Origin: Bog-756 sp963718405
GTDB taxonomy: Bacteria; Actinomycetota; Acidimicrobiia; Acidimicrobiales; RAAP-2
NCBI GenBank assembly: GCA_963718405.1
Contig: CAVQYZ010000005.1
Span: forward strand, 124,001-188,000
Length of the DNA: 64,000 bases
Direction of reading: 5' to 3'
The first letter of the stretch is position 1, and every line of letters begins with the position of its first letter. Below, in pieces: positions 49,124 through 58,852 of this stretch. The notes under the pieces are model-generated. The model was not told where the DNA came from and ran no database searches. It worked only from the letters and a program-made list of their open reading frames with translations. The translations under genes were made by a program, and so were the position numbers.

Positions 49124-51050
49124 TGGTCTCCCCCCGGAGGACGGCGGCGCCACCCAAGGGCGGGGCCGGGGCCCCGCCGGTTCCGGTCACCGGCCGCTTC
49201 ACCCAGGGGAGCAGGCCCTGGAGGCCCTCGATGCCCAGGATGCCGCCGGCGGCCCGGCCGATCAGGATGATGCCCACCCCGGCGAACAGGCCGAACCCGC
49301 TGGGCCACACCTTTTCGAGCACCACATAGGTGAGGGCGGCGAGGAAGGCCCCCGACACGGTGCGGATGCTCCAGATGACCACGAACAGCACGAAGATGAT
49401 GCCGGAGAAGAAGTCGAAGTCGGAGGTCCCCACCACCTGCTGCACCGTCCCGTACAGCGCCCCGGCCAGGCCGGCCATGCCGGCGGCGATGGCGAACACC
49501 GCCACCTTGGTCACCCCGATGTTGAGGCCCACCGTGGCGTAGGCCGCCGGCGAGTCGTTGAGGGCCAGCAGCCGCCGTCCGAACAGGCTGCGCCGGATGG
49601 CCAGGACCATCCACGCCGACAGCACGAAGAACACCGTGACCAGTAGGAACTCGGAGGCGTCCCCGCCGAAGGACAGCCCCGGCAGCACGATCCGGCCGAT
49701 AGTCAGCCCGCCGGCCCCGTAGATGTGGGTGTCGAGGAAGAACCCGTTGGCCACGGCATCGGCGAAAGCGAAGGTGGCCAGGGCCAGATAGAGGTCGCGC
49801 AGCCGGATGGTGGGCAGGGCGATCAGCGCCCCGAGGGCGGCACAGACAATGGTGGCGGCCACCAGGCCCAGCAGGGAGCCACCGCCGGCCACCTTGCCCA
49901 TGACGAAGGCCCCGATGCCCATGAAGGAGAACTGGCAGAGGGAGATCTGCCCGGAGTACCCGGTGAGCAGGACCAGCGAGAGTCCCACGATGCCGAGGGT
50001 CATGACCACACCGCCCAGGGTGAGCACGGTGGTGCCCTGGAACTGCGTGTTGTTGAAGACGGCGGCCAGACCAGCGGCCACGGCGAAGAACACCGCGCCG
50101 GCGATGAGGGACTCCCGGCCACCGGCCACCCGGGGGGCCCGCAGGGTGGACAGGCGGCCCACGGCCCGGAGCCGCACCGACGGCAGGGTCACCAGGGCGA
50201 TGAACAAGAACAGCATGGGGAGGGCCAGGGTGATGTCCGGCTCCAGGTTCTGGGGCAGATGGGGCACGAGATAGCTGATGATGTAGTTCTGGGCCAGCCC
50301 GATACCGATGGCGGCGGCGAAGGTGACCGGGATGTTCTTGAGGCGGCCCACGATGGCCGCGGCGTACCCGTTGACCACCAGGAGGGTCATGGCCTCGATG
50401 TTGAGCCCGGAGACCTGGGTGGGGGCCAGCAGCACCCCGGCCAGGGCGGCCATCATGAACCCGAGGATCCAGCCGTACTGGCTCATCCGGTTGGGGGAGG
50501 CCCCCGACATGGCCAGCAGCTCGGGGTCGTCCACCACGGCCCGCAGGGCCACCCCGGTGCGGGTGGCGTAGAAGAGGATCCGGAGCCCGATGGCCACGGC
50601 GGCGGCCACCCCGATGATCAGGACCTCCTGATACTGGATGTTGATCCCGACCAGCCGGAACTGCCCGTTGATCATGTTGCCGACCAGCGCCTGGGTGCTC
50701 GGGGGCCACACCACGGTGGCCAGCCCGGTCAGGATCACCAACAGGCCCAGGGTGACCATGACCGGACGCTCGGCCGAGGCCCCGTGGAGCCGGCGCATGA
50801 GCACCCGTTCGACCAGGGCTCCGCTGATCGAGGCCCCCACGATGAGGATGACGACCAGGGCCACCACGATGGGCACGTGGTGCTCGGAGACCAGCACCCA
50901 GTAGCTGAAGGCGGCGATCATGCCCACCGCCCCCTGGGCGAAGTTGAAGACCCCCGAGGTGGTGTAGGTGACGACCAGTCCGGTGGCGGCGATGGCGTAC
51001 CCGGCGCCGAACATCACGCCGAACACGGTGAACTGCAAGAAGTTGCTCAC
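49110..51050 (-). CDS. Fused LivH-LivM ABC transporter permease
   Basis: 646-residue membrane protein joining both permease subunits. Residues about 1-300 are LivH-like (TTSGVFNFAQGAVGMIAAFS, GVALRAVVDDPELLAMSGAS, GYAAAIVGRLKNIP); about 310-620 are LivM-like (GIVGLSLVLLTGYSGQISLC, LFGRRLLALNDSPAAYATVG). Some 16-18 helices expected. In most bacteria these are two genes; single-chain fusions are known in some actinobacterial HAAT systems. GTG start at 51050. The LivK gene ends 61 nt upstream on the same strand. Confidence 0.92.
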   Translation of the reverse strand: MSNFLQFTVFGVMFGAGYAIAATGLVVTYTTSGVFNFAQGAVGMIAAFSYWVLVSEHHVPIVVALVVILIVGASISGALVERVLMRRLHGASAERPVMVTLGLLVILTGLATVVWPPSTQALVGNMINGQFRLVGINIQYQEVLIIGVAAAVAIGLRILFYATRTGVALRAVVDDPELLAMSGASPNRMSQYGWILGFMMAALAGVLLAPTQVSGLNIEAMTLLVVNGYAAAIVGRLKNIPVTFAAAIGIGLAQNYIISYLVPHLPQNLEPDITLALPMLFLFIALVTLPSVRLRAVGRLSTLRAPRVAGGRESLIAGAVFFAVAAGLAAVFNNTQFQGTTVLTLGGVVMTLGIVGLSLVLLTGYSGQISLCQFSFMGIGAFVMGKVAGGGSLLGLVAATIVCAALGALIALPTIRLRDLYLALATFAFADAVANGFFLDTHIYGAGGLTIGRIVLPGLSFGGDASEFLLVTVFFVLSAWMVLAIRRSLFGRRLLALNDSPAAYATVGLNIGVTKVAVFAIAAGMAGLAGALYGTVQQVVGTSDFDFFSGIIFVLFVVIWSIRTVSGAFLAALTYVVLEKVWPSGFGLFAGVGIILIGRAAGGILGIEGLQGLLPWVKRPVTGTGGAPAPPLGGAAVLRGETSAAG

Positions 51051-51111
51051 CGACTCAGCTCCGTCACCCGGTCGCCCACCCCTGTTGCCTCCGTTTCCTT
51101 AGCCGGTCAGC

Positions 51112-52437
51112 TCAGGACTTCGGCGCCGTCACGTACTCGGAGTCGCACCGGTAACCGTGGGTGGGACCGCTGATAGGCGGATCGTCGTGACGCACCCATA
51201 GACCATTGGTCACCATCCCGATGAGGTAGCAGTTCGACGTGGTCCGGGCCACCGGGTTGGAGGTGGTGACGATGTTGCCACCGTTGAACGAGGTGATCTT
51301 GGCCAGGGCCTTGAGGATCGACCCCCGGCTCGGATCGGAGCCGGCGTTCTTCAGGGCCTGGGCGAAGAGCTCACCCGAGAGCCATCCGTACAGGGTGAAC
51401 AGGTCGGTCTTGAACCCGGGGTCGGCCACGTTGACCCAGTGGAGGAAGGTGCCCACCGCCGGGATGTCGTTCTGGTCCTCACCCAGGTACAGCGAGGCGT
51501 TCTGGTCCAGGTAGGAGCCGTTGACGGCGGCCGCGCCCCCGGACGCTTCGATGAGGGCGTGGGAGTAGGTGGCGGCCCCGAGCACCACCTTGGGGTGGAA
51601 GTTCTGCTGGACCAGGTCCTTGAGCAGGGCCGAGGCGTAGGCCTCGGGCATCTGGTCGATGAACAGCACCTTGACCCCGGCGTTCTTCATGGCGATGACG
51701 TTCTGGGTGAAGTCGGTCTGGGTGTCGGCGTACTCGGCGTCGTAGATGATGTTGTACCCGGCCTTCTGCATGGCGTACTTCTCACCCGCCCAGTCGGCCA
51801 GGGTCGACGGCAGGTCGGCGATGACCGTGCCCACCTTCTGCACATCGGCGGTCCCGAAGGTCTGCTTGAAGTACTGGATGGCGCCTTCCTCCCAGCCCCC
51901 TTCGAGGGGGACGGCGCTGAACACGTTGGGCAGGGTGTTGGTGGCCGCGCTCAACACCTGGGTCACGTCGGGCATCCCGGGGTTCTGGGCCAGCACCTGG
52001 CCCCCGAAGCTGTCGAAGGTGGAGAACCCGCCGACCAGGGCGGCATCGGTGTTGATGGCGTTCTGGGTGGCCGTCTTGTTGCCGGTGCCGGAGTAGCCGT
52101 CATCGGCCCCGTTGACCACGATGTGGCGCCCGTTGACCCCGCCGGTGGAGTTCACGTAGTCGGCATAGGCCTCGGTCCCGACCAGGGCCCCCTTGAACAG
52201 GCCGCCGATGGCCAGGGTGGAGACGTTGCCCACATCGACCGTGCTGGCGGTGATGCCGGTGTGGTCACTGTAGGCACTGGCGGGGATGGTCCTCCCCGAC
52301 GATCCCGGGTTGCCCGTGGAGCCGGTCGTGGTGGTGGTGGTGGTGGAGTTGGTGGAGCTGCACGCCGCCACCGAAATTGCCACCACCACGGCCATCCCCA
52401 GTGCGGCCATGCGCGTCTTCCACGATGCAGAACCCAA
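51112..52437 (-). CDS. ABC transporter substrate-binding lipoprotein (LivK/HAAT type)
   Basis: Extracellular ligand-binding lipoprotein for the downstream importer. The lipobox is VAISVAACSS, followed by a Ser/Thr-rich linker, then a type I periplasmic-binding fold (SDHTGITASTVDVGNVSTLA, GVNGRHIVVNGADDGYSGTG). The start is uncertain: TTG 52437 (after AAGGGGG) gives a good signal peptide with Lys and Arg before the hydrophobic core; ATG 52410 (after GGAAG) lacks a charged n-region; an in-frame GTG at 52509 is longer still. About 441 aa from the TTG. The ligand is not predictable. Confidence 0.88.
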   Translation of the reverse strand: MGSASWKTRMAALGMAVVVAISVAACSSTNSTTTTTTTGSTGNPGSSGRTIPASAYSDHTGITASTVDVGNVSTLAIGGLFKGALVGTEAYADYVNSTGGVNGRHIVVNGADDGYSGTGNKTATQNAINTDAALVGGFSTFDSFGGQVLAQNPGMPDVTQVLSAATNTLPNVFSAVPLEGGWEEGAIQYFKQTFGTADVQKVGTVIADLPSTLADWAGEKYAMQKAGYNIIYDAEYADTQTDFTQNVIAMKNAGVKVLFIDQMPEAYASALLKDLVQQNFHPKVVLGAATYSHALIEASGGAAAVNGSYLDQNASLYLGEDQNDIPAVGTFLHWVNVADPGFKTDLFTLYGWLSGELFAQALKNAGSDPSRGSILKALAKITSFNGGNIVTTSNPVARTTSNCYLIGMVTNGLWVRHDDPPISGPTHGYRCDSEYVTAPKS

Positions 52438-52571
52438 GGCTCCCCCTTGTCGTCGGACTACTTGTCGGAACTGGCCCGGGTTGGGCGGGAAGCTCAGCTC
52501 CCCGGTCACCCACGAATATGTGACTCTACGTCAGAAACTCCGGCACGTGTCTAGCACCGCAGGCCAGAGCG

Positions 52572-53837
52572 TCATACTTCCCGTTGGGGGGCTGCCGTAA
52601 ACGGCCGGTCGTGGGTCCGGGTCCGCATGCCCTCGAGGAACCGGACCGCCCCCATGGTGGTGTGCCGGCACCGGATCGACGCCAGCACGTCGAAGGCGTG
52701 CTGGGCCCGGGGGAGCTCGACCGCCGCCACCGGAGCCTCGGAAACGCGGCGCAACTCGTCCACGAAGTGCCGGGCCACCGCCACCGGGACGAGGGTGTCG
52801 TTGACCCCGTGGACCACGAACATGGGCGGGGCCGACGCCGTGACCCGGTGGTCCGGCGAGGCCTGGGCGAACAGGTCGGGGCTGTCGGACTGGCGGGCCT
52901 TCATGACCCGTTGCTCGAGGAGGTCGAGGGTCCCGGGCCCGTAGGCCCCGGACAGCTCGGGGTCCCCGGTGGTGTCGTACACCCCGTAGAACGGCAGGCA
53001 GGCGTCGACCGAGGTGTCCAGATCCTCGAATCCGGGCTGCCACTCGGGCTGATTGGGGGTCAGGGCCAGCAGGGCCGACAGATGGCCCCCGGCCGACCCC
53101 CCGGACACGGCGATGAACCCGGGGTCCCCGCCGTACTCGGCGATGTGCTCCCGGACCCACGCCACGGCCCGCTTGCAGTCGACGATGTGGGAGGGCCAGG
53201 TGGCCCGGGGGCTGAGGCGGTAGTTGATGGCTACGCACACCCACCCCCGGCTGGCCAGCTCGTGGATGAGCGGGATGCCCTGCTGGCGTTTGTCCCCGAT
53301 GACCCAGGCGCCCCCGTGGATGTACACCAGCACCGGGGCCCCTTCGGCCACCACCGAGCGACGGGCCAGGACGTCCAGCTTGTGCCGGTAGTTGCCGTCA
53401 CCCCAGTAGTCGATGTTGCGGATCCGCTTGATGGACCACCACCGGAACGGCACCGCTATGACCAGACGCCACCAACGGTTCCAGGTGGGGACGGGATCGA
53501 ACCCGGGGACGGTCACCGCCCCCCCGCTGGCCCGCTCCAGGGCCTCGTCCACCAGGGCTCCGGCGCCGTGGGCCACCACGGCCAGCCGCACGAACCCGGC
53601 CTCGGTCCCGCAGGCCACGGCCAGGCCCACCCAGCCCGGCCAGGAGTGGAGGGCGCCACCGAGGGCGAAGACCACCACGCCCGCCACCTCCAACGCCCCC
53701 ACCTGAAGGGGCAGCTCGCCGGGTATCCAGCCCAGGGCGAAACTGGCCACGGTGAAGGGCTCACGCCTGATCGGATGGAAGGCGTTGACCACCAAGGCCG
53801 CAAAGGCCATGCTGACTGCGAAGAACACCCAGGCCAT
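52572..53837 (-). CDS. Membrane-anchored alpha/beta-hydrolase (HSL/BD-FAE-like esterase)
   Basis: 421 aa. Two or three N-terminal helices (about 1-75) anchor a cytosolic or outward-facing esterase domain. The oxyanion loop VYIHGGAWVIGDKRQQGIPL, the nucleophile in AVSGGSAGGHLSALL, the Asp in VHGVNDTLVPVAVA and the His in AQHAFDVLASI give a full hormone-sensitive-lipase-type triad. Mycobacterial LipN/LipU-type and similar proteins hydrolyse short esters or neutral lipids. ATG 53837 follows GGGGG closely. It diverges from the WS/DGAT gene. Confidence 0.88.
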   Translation of the reverse strand: MAWVFFAVSMAFAALVVNAFHPIRREPFTVASFALGWIPGELPLQVGALEVAGVVVFALGGALHSWPGWVGLAVACGTEAGFVRLAVVAHGAGALVDEALERASGGAVTVPGFDPVPTWNRWWRLVIAVPFRWWSIKRIRNIDYWGDGNYRHKLDVLARRSVVAEGAPVLVYIHGGAWVIGDKRQQGIPLIHELASRGWVCVAINYRLSPRATWPSHIVDCKRAVAWVREHIAEYGGDPGFIAVSGGSAGGHLSALLALTPNQPEWQPGFEDLDTSVDACLPFYGVYDTTGDPELSGAYGPGTLDLLEQRVMKARQSDSPDLFAQASPDHRVTASAPPMFVVHGVNDTLVPVAVARHFVDELRRVSEAPVAAVELPRAQHAFDVLASIRCRHTTMGAVRFLEGMRTRTHDRPFTAAPQREV

Positions 53838-54003
53838 GCCCCCATCAAACACGGTCCGGTGGGGAAAGTGAAGGAGGGGCCCCGTCCGGGGTCGCCGGGC
53901 CGGGTTCGGGTGGGGATGAGGACAGGGAAGGCAGCAGGGGGTAGACCGGGCAGGGGGTGGGTAGGGGTAAGCGTTCGACGGCAGACCTGACGGAGGGATG
54001 GGG

Positions 54004-55494
54004 ATGGAACGACTGAGTGGGCTCGATGCCAGCTTCTTGTACCTGGAGACCCCCACCCTCCACATGCACGTGGCCATGACCCTGGTGTTCGATCCGTCAA
54101 CGGTGCCGGGGGGCTACTCCTTCGAGAAGGTCAAAGCGGGCATCGCCAGCCGCATCCCCTGCGCCCCGGTGTTCCGGCGCCGGCTCATCGAGGTGCCGTT
54201 CCGGCTGGGCCACCCCATCTGGGTGGACGACCCCCACTTCGACATCGACTACCACGTGCGCCGGGGGGCGCTCCCCGAGCCGGGCGGGCTGCGCCAGCTG
54301 GCCGACTTCACCGGGGACGTCGCCGGCCAACAGCTGGACCGGTCGAAGCCGCTGTGGGAGATCTGGATCGTCGAGGGCCTGGAGCACGGGGACATCGCCC
54401 TGATCGCCAAGATGCACCACTCCACGGTGGACGGGGTGTCGGGGGCGGCCCTGCTCTCGGTGCTCTTCGACCTGGAACCCGATCCGCCGGCACAGTCGGC
54501 GCCGCCGGAGCAGCCGGTGGACGAGCGGATCCCCTCCGGGCTCGAGCTCATGACCGAGGCCGCCGTGGCCCGGTCGCTGCGCCCCCTGGAGATGACCCGC
54601 GACGCCGTACGGACCGCCCACCGCGTGCTCAACGTGCGCCGGATCCGGCTGGGCACGCCCAACCGCTCGGCCCTGTCCAAGGCCGCCCTCCCCCTCTCCG
54701 CCCCGCGGGTCTCGTTCAACACCGCTCTGACCCGGCGGCGGTCGGTGGCCTTCACCGCCATCGGCCTCGACGACGTGAAGCGGTTGAAGAACGCCACCGG
54801 CACCACGGTGAACGACGTGGTGCTGGCGGTGTGCACCGGAGCCCTCCGGAGCTTCCTGATCGAGGGCGACGAGCTGCCGGAGCGACCACTGGTGGCGGTG
54901 GTCCCGGTCTCCGTGCGACCGGACATCGACTCGCCCAAGGGGTCCAACCAGGTGTCGTCGATGTTCGTGCAACTGCCGGCCAATCTCCACGATCCGATGG
55001 AACGGTTGTCGGCCATCCACGACGGGACCAAGGGGGCCAAAGAGGAGTTCAACGCCCTGGGGGCCGACATGCTGCTCAACTGGGCCGAGCACGCCACCCC
55101 CAACGTCTTCGCCAACGCCGCCCGGCTGTACTCGGCCATGCGCCTGGCCGACCGGCACCGGCCCATCGCCAACCTGGTCATCTCCAACGTCCCCGGTCCG
55201 GACTTCCCCCTGTACCTGGGGGGTGCCGAGATGAAGTCCGGGTTCCCGCTCGGACCGGTCATGGAGGGGATGGGGGTCAACATCACCGTCATGAGCTACC
55301 GGGGCATCCTCAACTGGGGGGTCATCGCCTGCCCCGAGTCCATCCCCCGGCTGTGGAGCCTCATCGCCGCCGTGCCCCGGGCCCTCGACGAGCTGCTCTG
55401 CGCCGCCGGGCAGGAGCCGGCCCACTACCGCTCCGAAGAGGCGGCCGCCGCCGTCCGGGCCTCCGGGTTGGACCCCGACCGGCCCGACTGCTGA
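54004..55494 (+). CDS. Wax ester synthase/diacylglycerol acyltransferase (WS/DGAT)
   Basis: 496-residue acyltransferase that makes triacylglycerol or wax esters from acyl-CoA. It opens MERLSGLDASFLYLETPTLH, the active-site HHXXXDG is KMHHSTVDGVSGAALL, and the C-terminal half has ANLVISNVPGPDFPLYLGG, both diagnostic. GGAGGG at 53992-53997 is 6 nt before ATG 54004 but abuts ATG 53998, so 54004 is the start. The divergent esterase gene suggests a storage-lipid synthesis and breakdown pair. Confidence 0.94.
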   Translation: MERLSGLDASFLYLETPTLHMHVAMTLVFDPSTVPGGYSFEKVKAGIASRIPCAPVFRRRLIEVPFRLGHPIWVDDPHFDIDYHVRRGALPEPGGLRQLADFTGDVAGQQLDRSKPLWEIWIVEGLEHGDIALIAKMHHSTVDGVSGAALLSVLFDLEPDPPAQSAPPEQPVDERIPSGLELMTEAAVARSLRPLEMTRDAVRTAHRVLNVRRIRLGTPNRSALSKAALPLSAPRVSFNTALTRRRSVAFTAIGLDDVKRLKNATGTTVNDVVLAVCTGALRSFLIEGDELPERPLVAVVPVSVRPDIDSPKGSNQVSSMFVQLPANLHDPMERLSAIHDGTKGAKEEFNALGADMLLNWAEHATPNVFANAARLYSAMRLADRHRPIANLVISNVPGPDFPLYLGGAEMKSGFPLGPVMEGMGVNITVMSYRGILNWGVIACPESIPRLWSLIAAVPRALDELLCAAGQEPAHYRSEEAAAAVRASGLDPDRPDC

Positions 55495-55532
55495 ACCGCC
55501 CGGGTTGAGCCGGCTGGTGGGGATGGGCCCGG

Positions 55533-56780
55533 TCAGGGGGCCGGGGCCACCGTCATCGAGGAGGCCCCCGAGCACACCGGGATGGCCGGGCTGAAGGTCT
55601 GGGTGGCCGGTTGGTACGGGAGGACCACGCTGAACCCGTCCACCACGAAGGCCCCGCTGCGCCCGGGCCCGAACACCACGTCGGTCGGATGGCCGGTGCC
55701 CGGGGTCGAGCTGTCCCGGGTCTGCTGGGGCAGCCGGATGGGGGCGGGCGGATCGGAGAAGTCGTCCAGGGGGACCGGGTTGATCCAGTTGTTGGCGGCG
55801 TCGGCCACCAGCAGTCCGGTCCCGGTCGGATCGATGGCCACGGCGGCCGGATCGGAGATGCCGAACTGGTCGAACCCGGTCATGGCCAAGGTGGCCCCGG
55901 TGGCCGCCACGATGGGGAGCACCCGGCCCCCGTAGTCGCTCCCCCCCTGGCCCACCACGTAGACGGTGGCGCCGTCGTTGGTCACCACGATGCCGTGGGG
56001 CGAGTACACCGAGGACACCGACAGCCCGGTGGGGATCAACGTGCCGGCGGTGGCGTTGGCGGTGTCCACCGGGACCACTCCCCCGGCCACCAGGGCGAAG
56101 AGCGTGGGGCTCTTGGGGTCGAGGGCCATGCCGAAGACGGTCCGTCCCGACCCCAGCTGCAGCGGGGTGCCGACCTGGCGGGTGGCCACATTGACCGGGA
56201 CGATGGAGCTCCCGCTGGAGGCCAGGACGAAGCGGCCGCCGGGCATCACCACGATGGCGTGGGTCCCGCCCTGGCCGGGGATCTTGATGGGGGCTTCGGC
56301 CCTCTGGGTGACCAGGTTGATGGGTATCACCACGTTCTGCACGCTCACCCCGGACGGGGGGTCCGCACCGGGGCTACCGGTGGTGGCCGGGGGCACGGTG
56401 GTGGCGCCGGCCGACCGGGAGGAGCTGGCCCCGTCGCTGGTCACCACGTAGGCCCACCGGCCGTCCGGCGAGGTGGCGATGGCGAAGTTGCCCAGGGCCG
56501 GGGTGCCGGCGATGGGAAGCGGTATGTCGGCCTCCGACGTGTGGGTGTCCAACTCCACCGGGGTGACGGCGTCGGGACAGACCACGTAGCCGATGGGTCC
56601 CGACGGGGCCAGTGAGGCGTCGTGATCCGGAGCGGCGGCCGGAGGGGAGAACAAGGTACAGCCACCGGCCAGGGCGCCCACCATGGCGACGGCCCCCGCC
56701 ACCCGGAGATGGCGGGCGGCCCGGCGGAGGCCGGTGGCGTCAGGCGGGCGCACAGGCCGGTGGACCGGGCTCCGGATCAA
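55533..56780 (-). CDS. Beta-propeller (YVTN/NHL-like) lipoprotein
   Basis: 415 aa. A basic N-terminus and hydrophobic core end in the lipobox GALAGGCTLF, so it is probably a surface lipoprotein. The mature part is a series of about 40-residue blades (FAIATSPDGRWAYVVTSDGA, AIVVMPGGRFVLASSGSS, FGMALDPKSPTLFALVAGG, GIVVTNDGATVYVVGQGG, AAVAIDPTGTGLLVADAAN) typical of YVTN propellers. Function unknown; such proteins often mediate adhesion or ligand binding. A TTG at 56780 is the likely start. Confidence 0.82.
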   Translation of the reverse strand: MIRSPVHRPVRPPDATGLRRAARHLRVAGAVAMVGALAGGCTLFSPPAAAPDHDASLAPSGPIGYVVCPDAVTPVELDTHTSEADIPLPIAGTPALGNFAIATSPDGRWAYVVTSDGASSSRSAGATTVPPATTGSPGADPPSGVSVQNVVIPINLVTQRAEAPIKIPGQGGTHAIVVMPGGRFVLASSGSSIVPVNVATRQVGTPLQLGSGRTVFGMALDPKSPTLFALVAGGVVPVDTANATAGTLIPTGLSVSSVYSPHGIVVTNDGATVYVVGQGGSDYGGRVLPIVAATGATLAMTGFDQFGISDPAAVAIDPTGTGLLVADAANNWINPVPLDDFSDPPAPIRLPQQTRDSSTPGTGHPTDVVFGPGRSGAFVVDGFSVVLPYQPATQTFSPAIPVCSGASSMTVAPAP

Positions 56781-56789
56781 CGTCCGGGC

Positions 56790-57089
56790 TCAGGAATGTT
56801 CGAAGTTCGGGGCGCCGTCGACGCCGAAGGCGAACTCGTCCACGTAGCACCACCACCAGTCCTCCCCCGGCTCGAACGACTGGATCAGCGGGTGGCCGGT
56901 CTCGTCGAAGTGGCCGGTGGCATGGCGCCCGGGTGAGTTGTCACAACAGCCGACATGGCCGCAGATCATGCACATGCGCAGGTGCACCCAGTGCCCCCCG
57001 GTGGCCAGGCACTCCTGGCATCCGTTGGATGACGGAGCGACCTCTTGGACCTGGTCGAGATGGTGGCAGAACTCTTCGGCTTCGGTCAT
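56790..57089 (-). CDS. UBP-type zinc-finger protein (99 aa)
   Basis: Stand-alone ZnF-UBP domain: CHHLDQV, GCQECLATGGHWVHLRMC, ICGHVGCCDNSPGRHATGHF and HPLIQSFEPGEDWWWCY contain the Cys/His set for three zinc sites. In eukaryotes the fold binds the ubiquitin C-terminus. Short bacterial versions are common in actinobacteria, where ubiquitin is absent, and their ligand is unknown (a C-terminal Gly-Gly or diglycine-like tail is one idea). GAGGAG lies 6 nt before ATG 57089. The lipoprotein gene begins only 9 nt downstream. Confidence 0.92.
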   Translation of the reverse strand: MTEAEEFCHHLDQVQEVAPSSNGCQECLATGGHWVHLRMCMICGHVGCCDNSPGRHATGHFDETGHPLIQSFEPGEDWWWCYVDEFAFGVDGAPNFEHS

Positions 57090-57169
57090 GCGGTCTCCTC
57101 ACGGGACAAGGTGGGTGGAGTCGGCCCGAGTGGGATGGGCACCGATGGTACTGGCGGGCCGGCTGACGG

Positions 57170-58789
57170 CTAGGGGACCCCGATGGCCCGCACGGCCAAC
57201 GGCACCGGCATGCAGCCGGAGTGGGCCAGAGCGTCGTGGAAGTCCCGAAGGCCCCCGCCGGCCGCCACCCACTCGTCCCGGGCCCGCTCGATGGCCATGG
57301 CCCCGGTCAGGTAGGCCGAGGCCTGGGTGGGCCAGGCACAGTAGCGGGCCACCTCGGAGCGGGCGGTGGGCAGGGGGACCAGGGCCCTCTCGTGCATGAA
57401 GGCCACCGCTTCGTCGACCGACATCTCACCGGTGTGGAGCGAGGTGTCCACCACGATCCGTGCCGCCCGGAACAGGCGGGCCTCCAGCTGGCCCAGCTCC
57501 TGTTCGGCGGTGAAGAAGCCGGCCTGGCGCATCATGCCCTCGACGTACAGGGCCCACCCCTCGGCGAAGTAGGCCGACTCGAAGATGCGCCGCACCGGCC
57601 GGGCCTCCTTGGTGGTCATGAGGTGCCAGTGGTGGCCGGGGTAGGCCTCGTGCACCGAGGTGGTGCCGATGGAGTAGGTGGCGTTGCTCTCGAGCAGGCC
57701 CTGCACCTCCTCGGCGTCGTCCTCGTGGACCGGATAGGGCACGAAGAAGTAGCCCTCCCGCGACGGTTTGAACATGGGAGGGGCGATGTAGCAGGCCACC
57801 GCCAGCGTGGCCCTGATGGCCGGGGGCGCCGGCACCACATGGCAGCGCTCGTCGGGCGGATCGGTCACCAGGCCCTGGTCGATCATGAACCGGCGGGCCT
57901 CGAGGCAGACCGCCTCGTACTCGGCCCGCATCCCGTCGACCGACGACGGATGGACCTGCTGGAGGCGGCGGATCACCGCGGGCCAGTCACTCGACCCGCC
58001 GGGGACCTTGGCGGCCACCTCGGCCATCTGCTCGGCCACCCGGTGGTACTCGTCCCACCCCTGCTGGCGCAGGGCCCGGACGTCGGTGTCCAGCAACTCC
58101 CCCTGGCGGAGCACCTGGTTGTAGTGGTCCTCACCGAACACATAGGTGCCGGTGCACCGGGGGGCCAGCTCGCCCAGGTAGCCGGCGAAGGCCTCATAGG
58201 CCCGGGCCCCGATCTCGCCGGCCTCGGCCAGCTTCTCCCGGTTGGCGGGCTCGGTGGCCAACTCCACCACCTCACGGCGGGCGAAGCCGATGTTGGCCGT
58301 GCACTCGGCCAGGCTGCGCTCGATGATCAGGCGGCTGGCCAGGGAGGGGTCGAGGTTGGCGGCGGCGTCTTCCAACACCGCTCCGATGCCGTGCAGCCGG
58401 GCCACGGCGGCATCGGTCAGCTCGTCCTCGGAGCGCAGGGCCATGAGGAACAGCTGGGTGATCCCGGTCTCGAGATAGCCCTCCGGGGAGCGACGCCACT
58501 CCTGCCGGTCGGCCAGGGTCCGCCGCAGCCCCAAGCAGGACAGCACCAGGGCCCGGTCGATGGCCTGCTCGAAGGACAGGTCGGCGTCGTCGAAGGCCTC
58601 GAACCGGGCGATCCACCGCTCCTCGTCGGCGTCCCGGCGCTCGAATCCGGCCGCCGAGAGGTCATCGAGGCGGTCGTCGAACCCGTCCCGGCCCACCGCC
58701 GCGGCCATCCGGGGCGACTCCTCGAACTCCCGGGCCATCAGGTGGTCGATGGCCTCCTCGAAGGGATCGGGATCAGTGGATACGGTCAC
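57170..58789 (-). CDS. DUF885 family protein, putative zinc metallopeptidase
   Basis: 539-residue soluble protein of DUF885. The metal site is TSVHEAYPGHHWHLM, a variant HEXXXGHH, with the downstream Glu in ESAYFAEGWALYVEGMM, matching the gluzincin-like arrangement proposed for the family. The C-terminal CAWPTQASAYLTGAM is also conserved. Related proteins have been suggested as carboxypeptidases. GTG 58789 has no ribosome site. It lies upstream of the UBP gene with an 80-nt gap. Confidence 0.88.
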   Translation of the reverse strand: MTVSTDPDPFEEAIDHLMAREFEESPRMAAAVGRDGFDDRLDDLSAAGFERRDADEERWIARFEAFDDADLSFEQAIDRALVLSCLGLRRTLADRQEWRRSPEGYLETGITQLFLMALRSEDELTDAAVARLHGIGAVLEDAAANLDPSLASRLIIERSLAECTANIGFARREVVELATEPANREKLAEAGEIGARAYEAFAGYLGELAPRCTGTYVFGEDHYNQVLRQGELLDTDVRALRQQGWDEYHRVAEQMAEVAAKVPGGSSDWPAVIRRLQQVHPSSVDGMRAEYEAVCLEARRFMIDQGLVTDPPDERCHVVPAPPAIRATLAVACYIAPPMFKPSREGYFFVPYPVHEDDAEEVQGLLESNATYSIGTTSVHEAYPGHHWHLMTTKEARPVRRIFESAYFAEGWALYVEGMMRQAGFFTAEQELGQLEARLFRAARIVVDTSLHTGEMSVDEAVAFMHERALVPLPTARSEVARYCAWPTQASAYLTGAMAIERARDEWVAAGGGLRDFHDALAHSGCMPVPLAVRAIGVP

Positions 58790-58852
58790 ATCGGGAGTCT
58801 GCCCGTCGCTCCGGCCCGGGACAAGCCGGATCGACGCGGCCCAACCCGAGGG

